Source: Pseudomonadota bacterium (GTDB lineage Bacteria > Pseudomonadota > Alphaproteobacteria > Rhizobiales > Kaistiaceae). Taken from it: a stretch of 20,787 bases of DNA. The notes below the pieces were generated by a model. That model saw only the letters and a list, made by a program, of their open reading frames with translations. It was not told where the DNA came from and searched no databases. Of the stretch, positions 8,667 through 15,645 are shown piece by piece. The translations under genes and the position numbers were made by a program. The DNA lies in contig JAEWAD010000069.1 in NCBI GenBank assembly GCA_023391905.1, forward strand, positions 1-20,787, in the 5' to 3' direction. How positions within the stretch are numbered: the first letter of the stretch is position 1; every line of letters starts with the position of its first letter.

Positions 8667-10715
8667 TCAGATATCGAGCGCGCCGGCGAATTCGGCGCGA
8701 TCCTGAATGAAGCGGAATCGCTCCTCGGGCTTGTTGCCCATCAGCTGCTCGACGACATCCTGAGTGAGCGATACCTCGCCGTCAACGATGCCAACGCGCA
8801 GGAGCGTGCGCTTGTCCGGATCCATCGTCGTTTCCTTCAACTGGCCGGGAAGCATCTCGCCAAGGCCCTTGAAGCGACCGATCTCGACCTTCGCCTTGCC
8901 CTTGAACTCCGTCGAAAGCAGCTCTTCCTTGTGCGCGTCGTCGCGGGCGTAGAGCGTCTTGCCGCCCTGGCTGATGCGGTAGAGCGGCGGCACGGCCAGA
9001 TAGAGATGGCCCTTGTCGATGAGCATGGGCATCTCGCGATAGAAGAACGTGATCAGCAACGATGCGATATGCGCGCCGTCGACGTCGGCGTCGGTCATGA
9101 TGATGACCTTGTCGTAGCGCAGGTCGTCGTCGCGATAGTGGCTGCGCGCGCCGACGCCGAGCGCCTGCATCAGGTCGGCGAGCTGCTGGTTCTGCTCCAT
9201 CTTCTCGCGGCCGGCATTGGCGACGTTGAGGATCTTGCCACGCAGCGGCAACACGGCCTGGTTGGCGCGGTTGCGGGCCTGCTTGGCGGAGCCGCCTGCC
9301 GAATCGCCCTCGACGATGAAGATCTCGCTCCCCTGCGCCGCGCTCTGGCTGCAATCCGCCAGCTTGCCGGGCAGCCGCAGCTTGCGCACGGCCGTCTTGC
9401 GGTTGACCTCCTTCTCCTGGCGCCGGCGAAGGCGCTCCTCGGCCCGCTCGATCACCCAGTCCAGCAGGCGGGAGGCCTCCTGCGGGGCGGCGGCGAGCCA
9501 GTGGTCGAAGGGGTCGCCGATCGCCTTCTCGACGATGCGGGTCGCCTCGGTGGTGGAGAGCTTGTCCTTCGTCTGGCCGACGAATTCCGGTTCGCGCACG
9601 AAGACCGAAAGCATCGCCGCGCAGGACGTCATCACGTCGTCGGCGGTAATGGCCGAAGCGCGCTTGTTGCCGGACAGTTCGGCATAGGACTTGAGGCCGC
9701 GGAGCAGGGCCATGCGCAGGCCCTGTTCGTGCGTGCCGCCTTCGGCCGTCGGAATGGTATTGCAGTAGGAGCGGACGAAGCCGTCGCCCGGATACCAGGC
9801 GATGGCCCATTCGGCTGCGCCATGGCCGCTCGCCTTGTCGGTGCGCCCTGCGAAGATCTGCGACGTGACCAGCTTCTCATTGTCGAGCTCGGCCGCGAGG
9901 AAGTCCTTCAGGCCGGACGGAAAGTGGAACACGGCCGATGGCGGCGTCGCCGCATCCGGCTCCAGCAGTTCCGGCGCGCAGTTCCAGCGGATCTCGACGC
10001 CGCCGAACAGGTAGGCCTTCGAGCGCGTCATGGCGAAGAGGCGCGCCGGCTTGAAATGGGCGCCGACGCCGAAGATCTGCGGGTCGGGCCGGAACTTCGT
10101 CCGCGTGCCGCGCCGGTTGTGGACCTCGCCGACGGTTTCGAGCGTCGAGGTCGGCAGGCCGCGCGAGAAGGTCTGGCGGTAGAGGCGCTTGCCGCGCGCG
10201 ACCTCGACCTCGAGCAGCTCCGACAGCGCGTTGACGACCGAAACGCCGACGCCGTGCAGGCCGCCCGAGGTCTCGTAGACCTTCGAGTCGAACTTTCCGC
10301 CCGAGTGCAGCGTGGTCATGATGACTTCGAGGGCCGACTTGTCCTGGAAGCGGGGATGCGGATCGACGGGAATGCCGCGGCCATTGTCGGTGACGGTCAC
10401 GCAGCCATCGGCGCTGAGCTCGACATCGATGAAGGTGGCGTGGCCGGCGACGGCCTCGTCCATCGAGTTGTCGATCACCTCCGCGAAGAGGTGGTGCAGC
10501 GCCTTCTCGTCGGTGCCGCCGATATACATGCCGGGGCGACGGCGCACCGGCTCGAGTCCCTCGAGGACCTCGATGTCGGCGGCCGAGTAGCTTCCTTCGG
10601 CCGAAGCGGCGGCGGTCGGCCGCCGGGCCGTGTCCTCGCGGGGGGGCTCCGCCGGCTTGACTGCACGCGCGGTTCCACCGGCTCCGAATAGATCGTCGAT
10701 CTCTGCCATGGTCAT
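8667..10715 (-). CDS. parE: DNA topoisomerase IV subunit B
   Basis: This 682-residue type IIA topoisomerase ATPase subunit pairs with ParC (not in the window) to decatenate chromosomes. The GHKL ATPase domain has EVIDNSMDEA, DNGRGIPVDPHP and GGLHGVGVSVVNA. The transducer follows, then the Toprim domain with EGDSAGG and DADVDGAH, and the IGRFKGLGEM block near the C-terminus. Length near 680 and the short C-terminal part fit ParE rather than the longer GyrB. An N-terminal tail of about 40 residues rich in Ala/Pro/Arg precedes the ATPase. Two adjacent ATGs (10715 and 10709) are possible starts. The frame also stays open to a TTG at 10763, which I consider less likely. No ribosome-binding site is strong. 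A LexA box lies about 90 bases upstream. Confidence 0.92.
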   Translation of the reverse strand: MTMAEIDDLFGAGGTARAVKPAEPPREDTARRPTAAASAEGSYSAADIEVLEGLEPVRRRPGMYIGGTDEKALHHLFAEVIDNSMDEAVAGHATFIDVELSADGCVTVTDNGRGIPVDPHPRFQDKSALEVIMTTLHSGGKFDSKVYETSGGLHGVGVSVVNALSELLEVEVARGKRLYRQTFSRGLPTSTLETVGEVHNRRGTRTKFRPDPQIFGVGAHFKPARLFAMTRSKAYLFGGVEIRWNCAPELLEPDAATPPSAVFHFPSGLKDFLAAELDNEKLVTSQIFAGRTDKASGHGAAEWAIAWYPGDGFVRSYCNTIPTAEGGTHEQGLRMALLRGLKSYAELSGNKRASAITADDVMTSCAAMLSVFVREPEFVGQTKDKLSTTEATRIVEKAIGDPFDHWLAAAPQEASRLLDWVIERAEERLRRRQEKEVNRKTAVRKLRLPGKLADCSQSAAQGSEIFIVEGDSAGGSAKQARNRANQAVLPLRGKILNVANAGREKMEQNQQLADLMQALGVGARSHYRDDDLRYDKVIIMTDADVDGAHIASLLITFFYREMPMLIDKGHLYLAVPPLYRISQGGKTLYARDDAHKEELLSTEFKGKAKVEIGRFKGLGEMLPGQLKETTMDPDKRTLLRVGIVDGEVSLTQDVVEQLMGNKPEERFRFIQDRAEFAGALDI

Positions 10716-10802
10716 CCGTTTTTGTGTGGTCTGTGCAATGGCGTGGCCGAAGCGGCGAATCAAGACGGAATTTTGCCACGCCTGCGGGGTTGGCGCGAGT
10801 GT

Positions 10803-10817
10803 GTTCCATTTTTGTTC
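10803..10817 (-). promoter_or_regulatory. LexA-binding site (alphaproteobacterial SOS box) upstream of parE
   Basis: The sequence is GTTC-CATTTTT-GTTC on the plus strand (GAAC-N7-GAAC on the minus strand). This is a perfect match to the direct-repeat GTTC-N7-GTTC box of alphaproteobacterial LexA. It lies 88-102 bases upstream of the parE ATG, a normal distance for a promoter-overlapping operator. I recall parE being reported in alphaproteobacterial LexA regulons. Confidence 0.7.
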
Positions 10818-10899
10818 CGGTTTGTCGACGGCGGCGGCCCGCCGCCTCGCGCACAGGTGTCGGCAGGGTTCCTTGAATGCCGGAGGGACAGCGCTACGA

Positions 10900-10929
10900 T
10901 TCCATGTTGCGGTGGGGCAACACTACAAT
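10900..10929 (+). promoter_or_regulatory. weak candidate promoter upstream of exoR
   Basis: TTCCAT (10900-10905) and TACAAT (10924-10929) are 18 bases apart. The -10 is good and the -35 poor. The spacer carries the inverted repeat GTTGC-N6-GCAAC (10906-10921), which could be an operator. If used, the exoR leader would be over 300 bases long. Confidence 0.22.
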
Positions 10930-11246
10930 TGCAACTCGCCGGCAGGCTCCAGGGGCGGCCTCATTTGCCGCCTTTCAGCCATAAAGTGGAACGACCGTCG
11001 CTTTCATCCGGGGGCGGATAGGACAAACCTTGCGTATTGTCGGCAGAAAATTTCGTTGGTCTTCAAGGGTACACGGAGCTGTGATGGCGCGCGTAGTAGT
11101 TCGCGCCTGCAACCGCCTCGGATTCGCCCGAAACGAAGGCCATCTTCTGAACAACCCTGAATTCCGCGCTTTCGCGGACCTGTTTGAGAACACCGCAACG
11201 GCGACCCTGATGGCCATCCGGCCGGCGGCGGGCGCGGGCGGCAAGA

Positions 11247-12086
11247 ATGGTATGGCGTGCAATGCGATTCTGTAACGCGTTCGGCGGCGTCGCCCTTTAT
11301 GGCATCACCGTTCTGGCCTGCCTCGGCGCTGGGGCGGGCCAGGTTCACGCACTCGACGCCCGAACGCTGGACCGCAACGCCACGCCCGGCGAGGCTTTCC
11401 GCTTCGGCTTCAACGCCTACAAGCAGGGTGACAAGTCCACGGCGGTGGAAGCGCTGACCTTCGCGGCCGACAAGGGACACGCGGTGGCGCAGTGGAAGCT
11501 CGGCCGCATGTATGCGGAGGGCGACGGCCTCACCAAGGACGACATGAAGGCGTTCGAGCTGTTCAGCGAGATCGCCGACGCCCATGCCGACGACAATCCG
11601 GACGCGCCTTCGGCCCGCTTCGTTTCCAATGCCTTCGTCGCGCTCGGCTCGTACTATCGTGACGGCATTCCGAACAGCAACATCCGCCCGGATTTCGGCC
11701 GCGCCCGCCAGATGTTCTCCTACGCCGCCTCCTATTTCGGCGACTCGGACGCGCAGCTCAGCCTCGCCCGCATGTATTATGACGGCGAGGGCGGGGATCG
11801 CGACCCGCGCCAGGCGGCCCGCTGGGCCAAGCTCTCAGCTGATAAGGGCAATGTCGGTGCCCAGGCCCTGCTCGGGCACATGCTGTTCGAGGGCGACGGC
11901 GTCGCCCGGCAGCCCGTGGTCGGACTGATGTTCCTGACCATCGCGCGGGACCGCGCCCGGGCTGAGGACGCCTGGATCCAGAAGTTGCAGGAACAGGCCT
12001 TCTCGGTCGCCACCGAGACGGAGCGGCGCACGGCGCTTGCCATGGCCGACGACTGGATCGGCAAGAATCCGCAGAGCGTCCAATAG
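11247..12086 (+). CDS. exoR: ExoR-like periplasmic Sel1-repeat negative regulator
   Basis: This 279-residue secreted Sel1/TPR-like protein strongly resembles rhizobial ExoR. The signal peptide ends near VHALDA (about residue 35). The mature region opens with TPGEAFRFGFNAYKQGD, and Sel1 repeats follow (AADKGHAVAQWKLGRMYAEG, then DADAHADDNPD-type spacer, then GDSDAQLSLARMYYDGEG, then DKGNVGAQALLGHMLFEGDG). Known family role: ExoR binds the periplasmic part of the ExoS sensor and restrains ExoS-ChvI signalling, which controls exopolysaccharide, motility and acid response. ExoS and ChvI are not in the window. The start could be the ATG at 11247 or at 11262; neither has a strong ribosome-binding site. 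A GC-rich hairpin covers the stop. Confidence 0.85.
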   Translation: MVWRAMRFCNAFGGVALYGITVLACLGAGAGQVHALDARTLDRNATPGEAFRFGFNAYKQGDKSTAVEALTFAADKGHAVAQWKLGRMYAEGDGLTKDDMKAFELFSEIADAHADDNPDAPSARFVSNAFVALGSYYRDGIPNSNIRPDFGRARQMFSYAASYFGDSDAQLSLARMYYDGEGGDRDPRQAARWAKLSADKGNVGAQALLGHMLFEGDGVARQPVVGLMFLTIARDRARAEDAWIQKLQEQAFSVATETERRTALAMADDWIGKNPQSVQ

Positions 12087-12101
12087 GCGCGCCGCGCGCC
12101 T
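12085..12101 (+). terminator. GC-rich hairpin at the end of exoR
   Basis: AGGCGCG (12085-12091) and CGCGCCT (12095-12101) form a perfect 7-bp stem with a three-base loop, beginning inside the TAG stop codon. No T-run follows, so it is a partial or Rho-assisted terminator at best. It separates exoR from the four-gene unit starting at 12277. Confidence 0.4.
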
Positions 12102-12139
12102 GACATTCGCGCAACACCTGTCGACTGCATGACGCTTCG

Positions 12140-12151
12140 GGCAAGCTTGCC
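12140..12151. other. 12-base perfect palindrome upstream of the 12277-15643 operon
   Basis: GGCAAGCTTGCC reads the same on both strands and lies 126-137 bases before the first small ORF, in a 190-base gap without other genes. It could be an operator for the downstream operon. A chance palindrome of this length is possible. Confidence 0.25.
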
Positions 12152-12276
12152 GGGGATGACGCCATGCGCGCGCTTGCGGCGCCTCGGCCAATTCGGCGAG
12201 GATCGCACCTGTCACTCGTCTGCCGGACTCGGAGCCCTTCGGGGCATTCTGCACCGGCGATCGGGAGGGAGGCGAT

Positions 12277-12372
12277 ATGAAGAGCAGCTCGATTCAACGG
12301 GCCGTACAGGGCTGGTTGTCGAGGCTGCGTCATGCCGGTAGGTGCCTGCCGCCCGGAGCCGTGCCGCGATGA
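12277..12372 (+). CDS. 31-residue leader ORF coupled to the OmpA-domain gene
   Basis: The ATG at 12277 is preceded by one of the best ribosome-binding sites in the window (GGGAGGGAGG). The frame runs for 31 codons and ends in a TGA that overlaps the ATG of the next gene (ATGA, 12369-12372). The peptide begins MKSSSIQRAVQGWLSRLRHA and ends with a Pro/Gly-rich tail. The central part could form a basic amphipathic helix, and there is one cysteine. I recognise no family. The ATGA junction matches the style of the later junction in the same unit. It could be a translational-coupling leader or a functional micropeptide. Confidence 0.5.
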   Translation: MKSSSIQRAVQGWLSRLRHAGRCLPPGAVPR

Positions 12373-14504
12373 ACGCATGGCGTCGCTGTCTCATCCCTGG
12401 ACTCGTCCTCATCACGCTCCTCACGATCATCGCGCTTGTCATGACGTCGGGTCGGATCGGGCGTGACATCGGCGAACGGGTCGACGCGCAACTCGCCATC
12501 GACGGCCAGCCCTGGGCTACGGCCAATGTCAGCGGCCGTTCCGTAACCGTGATGGGAACGTCGCCGACACTGCTCGCGCAGCGCCTGGCGGTCGAATCGG
12601 CCGAGCGCGTCTGGGGCGTTTCCCGCGTAGTCGACGGCAGCGGCGTGATTCCGCTCCAGTCTCCCTATCGATGGTCTGCCAGGCGATCCGGCGACAGCAT
12701 CGCCATCGAGGGCTATGCGCCTTCGGAGGAGGCGCGGCTCGCGATTCTGGCTTCTGCCAAACGGAACTGGCCGACGGCCCCGATTTCAGAGACGCTGGAA
12801 CTGGCGCGGGGGCAGCCGATCGGCTTCCTCGTCCTGACCGATTTTGCGATGCAGCGGCTGGCGGAGCTCGCCGAGGGCAGCGTGTCGCTGGTGGGGGCGG
12901 CGCTCTCGGTCGACGGCACCGCGCTCGACGAGGCGCGCTTCACGGAGGCGGCGCAGGCCTTGTCGACGGGGCTTCCGGGCGGCGGGCAGCTGCGAAACGT
13001 GCGCGTCCTGCCGCCGCGCAGCGAGCAGTTCGCCTGGCGCCTTGCCTATGATGGCAAGGCCGTCAGCATGTCCGGCTTCGTCCCTTCGGTTGCTGTCCGT
13101 CGCGACATCATCGAAGCGCTGGCGACGGCGCTTCCCGGCACGCCGGTGGAGGACACCACCCAGCTTGCCTCGGGCGTACCGGATGGCTTTGCCTTCGCGT
13201 CGGTCTTCGCCGCCTACCAGATGGCGCGCCTCAGCACCGGCGAGATCCGGATCGATGGGGCGTCGCTCTCGGTCGAGGGCAAGGCGAAGACGGTCGCCGA
13301 CTATGAGATGGCGCTCGCTGAAATCGAGGCGCGCAAGAGCAAGCGCGTCGCCGGCGTCGGCGTCGGCATCATCGACCTGCTGCCGGCCGCCGTCGATCCC
13401 TACGTCTGGCGTGCAGACCATTCCGGCGACTCTGTCGTCCTCACCGGCTATGTGCCGTCGATCAGCGCGCATGACGAGGTCGTGGCGACGGCACGGCGGC
13501 TGTTCCCCGAGCATTCGATCAGCGACCATGTCCGCGTCGCGGATGGCGATCCGAAGATGGACTGGATCGGCGCGCTCAAATACGCCCTCGATCAGCTGGT
13601 GCTGCTGGAGAAGGGCTCCGTTTCGCTCACCGGGCGCAAATACGACATCGTCGGCGAGGCCGCTTCCTCGGCTGCCTATTCGGCCCTGACCGAGGCGCTG
13701 AAGAAGACGCTTCCCGCCAGCATGGAATTGCGCCGGTCGGCGGTGTCACCGGGCGCCGTCTCGCCCTTCGTCTTCGCGGCGGCGAGAAGTCCGGATGCGC
13801 TGACACTGAGCGGCTATGTGCCGACGGACGAGGTCGTGCAGAAGATCGTCGCCGCGGCGCGACCCAAATTCGGATCCGACCGCATCGAGCTGCGGCTTCT
13901 CCTTGCCGGTGGTGTTCCTGATGGGTTCGTCGATGCCGTCGACACCGCGCTTCAGGCCGTCAGCCGCCTGCATGGCGGGCGCTTCGATCTCGTCGATACC
14001 CGGTTGACGCTTTCCGGCGTCGCCGTGTCCGAGGGCGCGCGACAGGCGATCGAGGCCGCGGTGAAGGCCGACCTGCCGGAGGGCTTCGAACTGGCGGCGT
14101 CCCTGATGGTCGCGGTCGGCGGTGATCCGCTGACCGGTCCGCAGTGCCAGCTTGCCCTGCGGAATGAAACCGAGCGTGAGAAGGTGCAGTTCGACGGCTC
14201 GACCGCGCGCGTCCTGCCGGCGAGTTTCGGCCTGCTCGACCGCGTCGCGGCCATCGTCCAGCGCTGCCCGATCGCAACGGTCGAAATCGGCAGCCATACG
14301 GATTCGCAGGGCGGCACGCGCAAGAACCAGGCGCTCAGCGTCGAGCGCGCCAACGCCGTCGTCGATCATCTGGTCGCCGATGGCGTGCGCCGCGAACGCC
14401 TCAAGCCGGTTGGCTATGGCAGCAGCCGGCCGATTGCGTCCAATTCCAGGGCGGCCGGACGCGCGCAGAACCGGCGCATCGAATTCGGGATCGTGGGGCA
14501 GTAG
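12369..14504 (+). CDS. inner-membrane anchored BON-like repeat protein with C-terminal OmpA domain
   Basis: This 711-residue protein has one N-terminal transmembrane helix (about 8-26) after a basic MNAWRR start, so the bulk should be periplasmic. A BON-like half unit (about 48-90) precedes four tandem repeats of about 120 residues: 98-217, 219-341, 343-463 and 465-585. Each opens with an aromatic-x-Trp/Phe motif and GYVPS/T-like turn. Three contain a VPDGF-like or related Asp-Gly-rich motif followed by L..L..G.v.l.g..L.v.G. The C-terminus (593-708) is an OmpA/MotB peptidoglycan-binding domain with HTDSQGG, LS.ERA, GYGSSRPI and GRAQNRR. The layout resembles mycobacterial OmpATb/ArfA (Rv0899). 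The ATG at 12369 is chosen because it overlaps the leader ORF stop; a GTG at 12342 is the alternative. The exact function is unknown. Confidence 0.85.
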   Translation: MNAWRRCLIPGLVLITLLTIIALVMTSGRIGRDIGERVDAQLAIDGQPWATANVSGRSVTVMGTSPTLLAQRLAVESAERVWGVSRVVDGSGVIPLQSPYRWSARRSGDSIAIEGYAPSEEARLAILASAKRNWPTAPISETLELARGQPIGFLVLTDFAMQRLAELAEGSVSLVGAALSVDGTALDEARFTEAAQALSTGLPGGGQLRNVRVLPPRSEQFAWRLAYDGKAVSMSGFVPSVAVRRDIIEALATALPGTPVEDTTQLASGVPDGFAFASVFAAYQMARLSTGEIRIDGASLSVEGKAKTVADYEMALAEIEARKSKRVAGVGVGIIDLLPAAVDPYVWRADHSGDSVVLTGYVPSISAHDEVVATARRLFPEHSISDHVRVADGDPKMDWIGALKYALDQLVLLEKGSVSLTGRKYDIVGEAASSAAYSALTEALKKTLPASMELRRSAVSPGAVSPFVFAAARSPDALTLSGYVPTDEVVQKIVAAARPKFGSDRIELRLLLAGGVPDGFVDAVDTALQAVSRLHGGRFDLVDTRLTLSGVAVSEGARQAIEAAVKADLPEGFELAASLMVAVGGDPLTGPQCQLALRNETEREKVQFDGSTARVLPASFGLLDRVAAIVQRCPIATVEIGSHTDSQGGTRKNQALSVERANAVVDHLVADGVRRERLKPVGYGSSRPIASNSRAAGRAQNRRIEFGIVGQ
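12660..14123 (+). repeat. four tandem copies of a roughly 120-residue BON-like protein repeat
   Basis: Within the OmpA-domain protein four units align by their GYAPSEE, GFVPSVA, GYVPSIS and GYVPTDE turns, spaced about 122-125 residues apart, each followed by a second strand-helix-strand half ending near a G-x-A. The units are strongly diverged, so the duplication is old and shows at protein rather than DNA level. Each unit probably contains two BON-type alpha/beta subdomains. Confidence 0.7.
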
Positions 14505-14513
14505 GGGAGCGGC

Positions 14514-14651
14514 ATGGCCTATGTGATCGTCAACTACTGGCCGTTCCTCGCCGTCGCGGCGGGCATGGGCCTCCTTGTCGGATGGTGGGCCACGGGATCG
14601 CGTCGCGGGCTGCCGCCGGTCGAGGCGGCGCGGGAGGACGCGGCGCGATGA
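14514..14651 (+). CDS. 45-residue single-span membrane microprotein
   Basis: The ATG at 14514 follows a strong GGGGAG site six bases upstream and lies nine bases after the stop of the OmpA-domain gene. The peptide has one clear transmembrane helix (about 6-26, with YWPFLAVAAGMGLLVGWWA) and a charged tail containing SRR, VEAAREDAAR. Arginines directly after the helix predict a cytoplasmic C-terminus. Its TGA overlaps the ATG of the next gene (ATGA, 14648-14651). Its place between an OmpA-domain protein and a second membrane protein matches mycobacterial ArfB, but no sequence homology can be claimed. It is unlikely to be chance given signal strength and spacing. Confidence 0.75.
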   Translation: MAYVIVNYWPFLAVAAGMGLLVGWWATGSRRGLPPVEAAREDAAR

Positions 14652-15643
14652 TCTGGCATGCGGCGGAAGTCTGGGCGGCGTTGGCGGTCTGCTTCCTTCT
14701 CGGGGCTCTCGTCGGATCCCTGCTTCACCGGACCGTGGCCCTGACGGGGGCTCGGCGGGCCCAGGCGAGTGTCATCCAGGTCGTCGATGGCATCGTGCGC
14801 TCGCTCGAGCGCGTCTTGATGCCCTGGCGCGGATCGGTCCCCGCGATCCTGCCGCAGACGGTTCCGATCCCGCCGCCGGATTTTCGGCATATCGTCGAGG
14901 CTCCGGAAGTGGCGCCGCCGACCGAGCCGGACCGACATTGGGACGGAGCCGTTGTCGCGGCCGCGCCCATCATCCCGGCCGAAACAAGCCTGCCGCCGGC
15001 GCCGGTGGCGCACATCCGGCTGCCGCATCCGGACGAGGCGTCGGCCCCGGAGCCGGTGGGCGGCTTCCAGCCGCTCGCCCTGCAGGCGCCACGCAACGAG
15101 ACAGCCGATCCCTTGCACCTGATCAACGGTCTGACGAAGCGCCACACGAGCCAGCTGGCCAAGATCGGCATTTTCCACTTCAGCCAGATCGCATCGTGGA
15201 CGCCGCAGGAGGTCCTGTGGGTTTCGGCCTATCTTGGGGTTGGAGAGGCCATTGCCAGCAAGGACTGGGTGAGCCAGGCCATGCATTTCGCCAGTTCCGA
15301 TGAGCCGATCTTGGAGCCGGAGCCCAAGCCGAAGCCTAAGCCCAAGGCGTCGCGCAACGCCAAGACAAGAAAGGGCGGGGCGAAGGTTCCAGCAAAGCGG
15401 GTCGCGGCCGTTCCGACCACGAAGGCGGAGAGCGGTTCGCCCGTGGGGTCGACAGGCGAGGCACCGCTCAAGCGAAAGCGGAAAACCGGTGCGGCGGAAT
15501 CGGTCGGCAAGCGCGGGGGGCGGAAGGCTGCGGCGGGCCAGCAGGTCGCGGAAGTGCCCGGCGCGGATGCGAAGCGCGATGCGGCGGCTGCGCCGTCCGC
15601 GACGAGTGCGACTGGCCCCGCGACCGCGCCATCCGAGGAATAG
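14648..15643 (+). CDS. membrane-anchored protein with HhH-like domain and basic Lys/Ala/Pro tail
   Basis: This 331-residue protein has an N-terminal transmembrane helix (about 8-27, AALAVCFLLGALVGSLL) followed by HRTVALTGARR, predicting a cytoplasmic remainder. A helical stretch (35-58) and a Pro-rich linker (62-150) lead to a compact domain at about 154-212 with DPLHLINGL, LAKIGIFHFSQIASWTPQEV and DWVSQA. This resembles the helix-hairpin-helix module found as an extension on alphaproteobacterial NuoE and L21, but lacks the usual GVGP hairpin. The tail (221-331) has EPEPKPKPKPK and then Lys/Ala/Gly-rich histone-H1-like sequence. The ATG at 14648 is preferred over an upstream GTG at 14582 because it overlaps the microprotein stop and yields a proper membrane anchor. 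It is the last gene of the operon; the function is unknown. Confidence 0.8.
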   Translation: MIWHAAEVWAALAVCFLLGALVGSLLHRTVALTGARRAQASVIQVVDGIVRSLERVLMPWRGSVPAILPQTVPIPPPDFRHIVEAPEVAPPTEPDRHWDGAVVAAAPIIPAETSLPPAPVAHIRLPHPDEASAPEPVGGFQPLALQAPRNETADPLHLINGLTKRHTSQLAKIGIFHFSQIASWTPQEVLWVSAYLGVGEAIASKDWVSQAMHFASSDEPILEPEPKPKPKPKASRNAKTRKGGAKVPAKRVAAVPTTKAESGSPVGSTGEAPLKRKRKTGAAESVGKRGGRKAAAGQQVAEVPGADAKRDAAAAPSATSATGPATAPSEE

Positions 15644-15645
15644 GT

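Larger units (their letters stand above)
10716..11246. other. 530-base divergent regulatory region between parE and exoR
   Basis: This is the longest non-coding stretch in the window. It holds the parE LexA box (10803-10817), a weak plus-strand promoter candidate at 10900-10929, and a 6-bp hairpin TCCGCG/CGCGGA (11163-11178). A 63-codon frame also lies at 11084-11275, with GGAG five bases before its ATG, running into the start of exoR. I see no tRNA or recognisable RNA gene. Its length suggests a long exoR leader or unseen regulatory sites. Confidence 0.5.

Noticed and set aside
8112..10691. 859-codon plus-strand frame opposite parE
   Set aside because: It is the GC-rich mirror of parE: no domain, no ribosome-binding site, and composition dominated by Arg/Ala/Asp/Leu as expected from antisense of biased codons.
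10716..10763. TTG start at 10763 for parE
   Set aside because: It adds 16 residues without a ribosome-binding site; the adjacent ATGs fit known ParE N-termini better, though the choice is not certain.
12140..12151. Palindrome GGCAAGCTTGCC as an insertion or attachment site
   Set aside because: There is no second copy, duplication or integrase in the window; kept only as a weak operator candidate.
12129..12341. 70-codon plus-strand frame upstream of the OmpA-domain operon
   Set aside because: No ribosome-binding site, Arg-rich chance-like composition, and it overlaps the better-supported 31-codon ORF.
14582..14647. Upstream GTG start for the HhH-like protein
   Set aside because: It would place 22 Gly/Ala/Arg-rich residues before the membrane anchor and overlap most of the 45-residue ORF; the ATG at 14648 has the ATGA junction.
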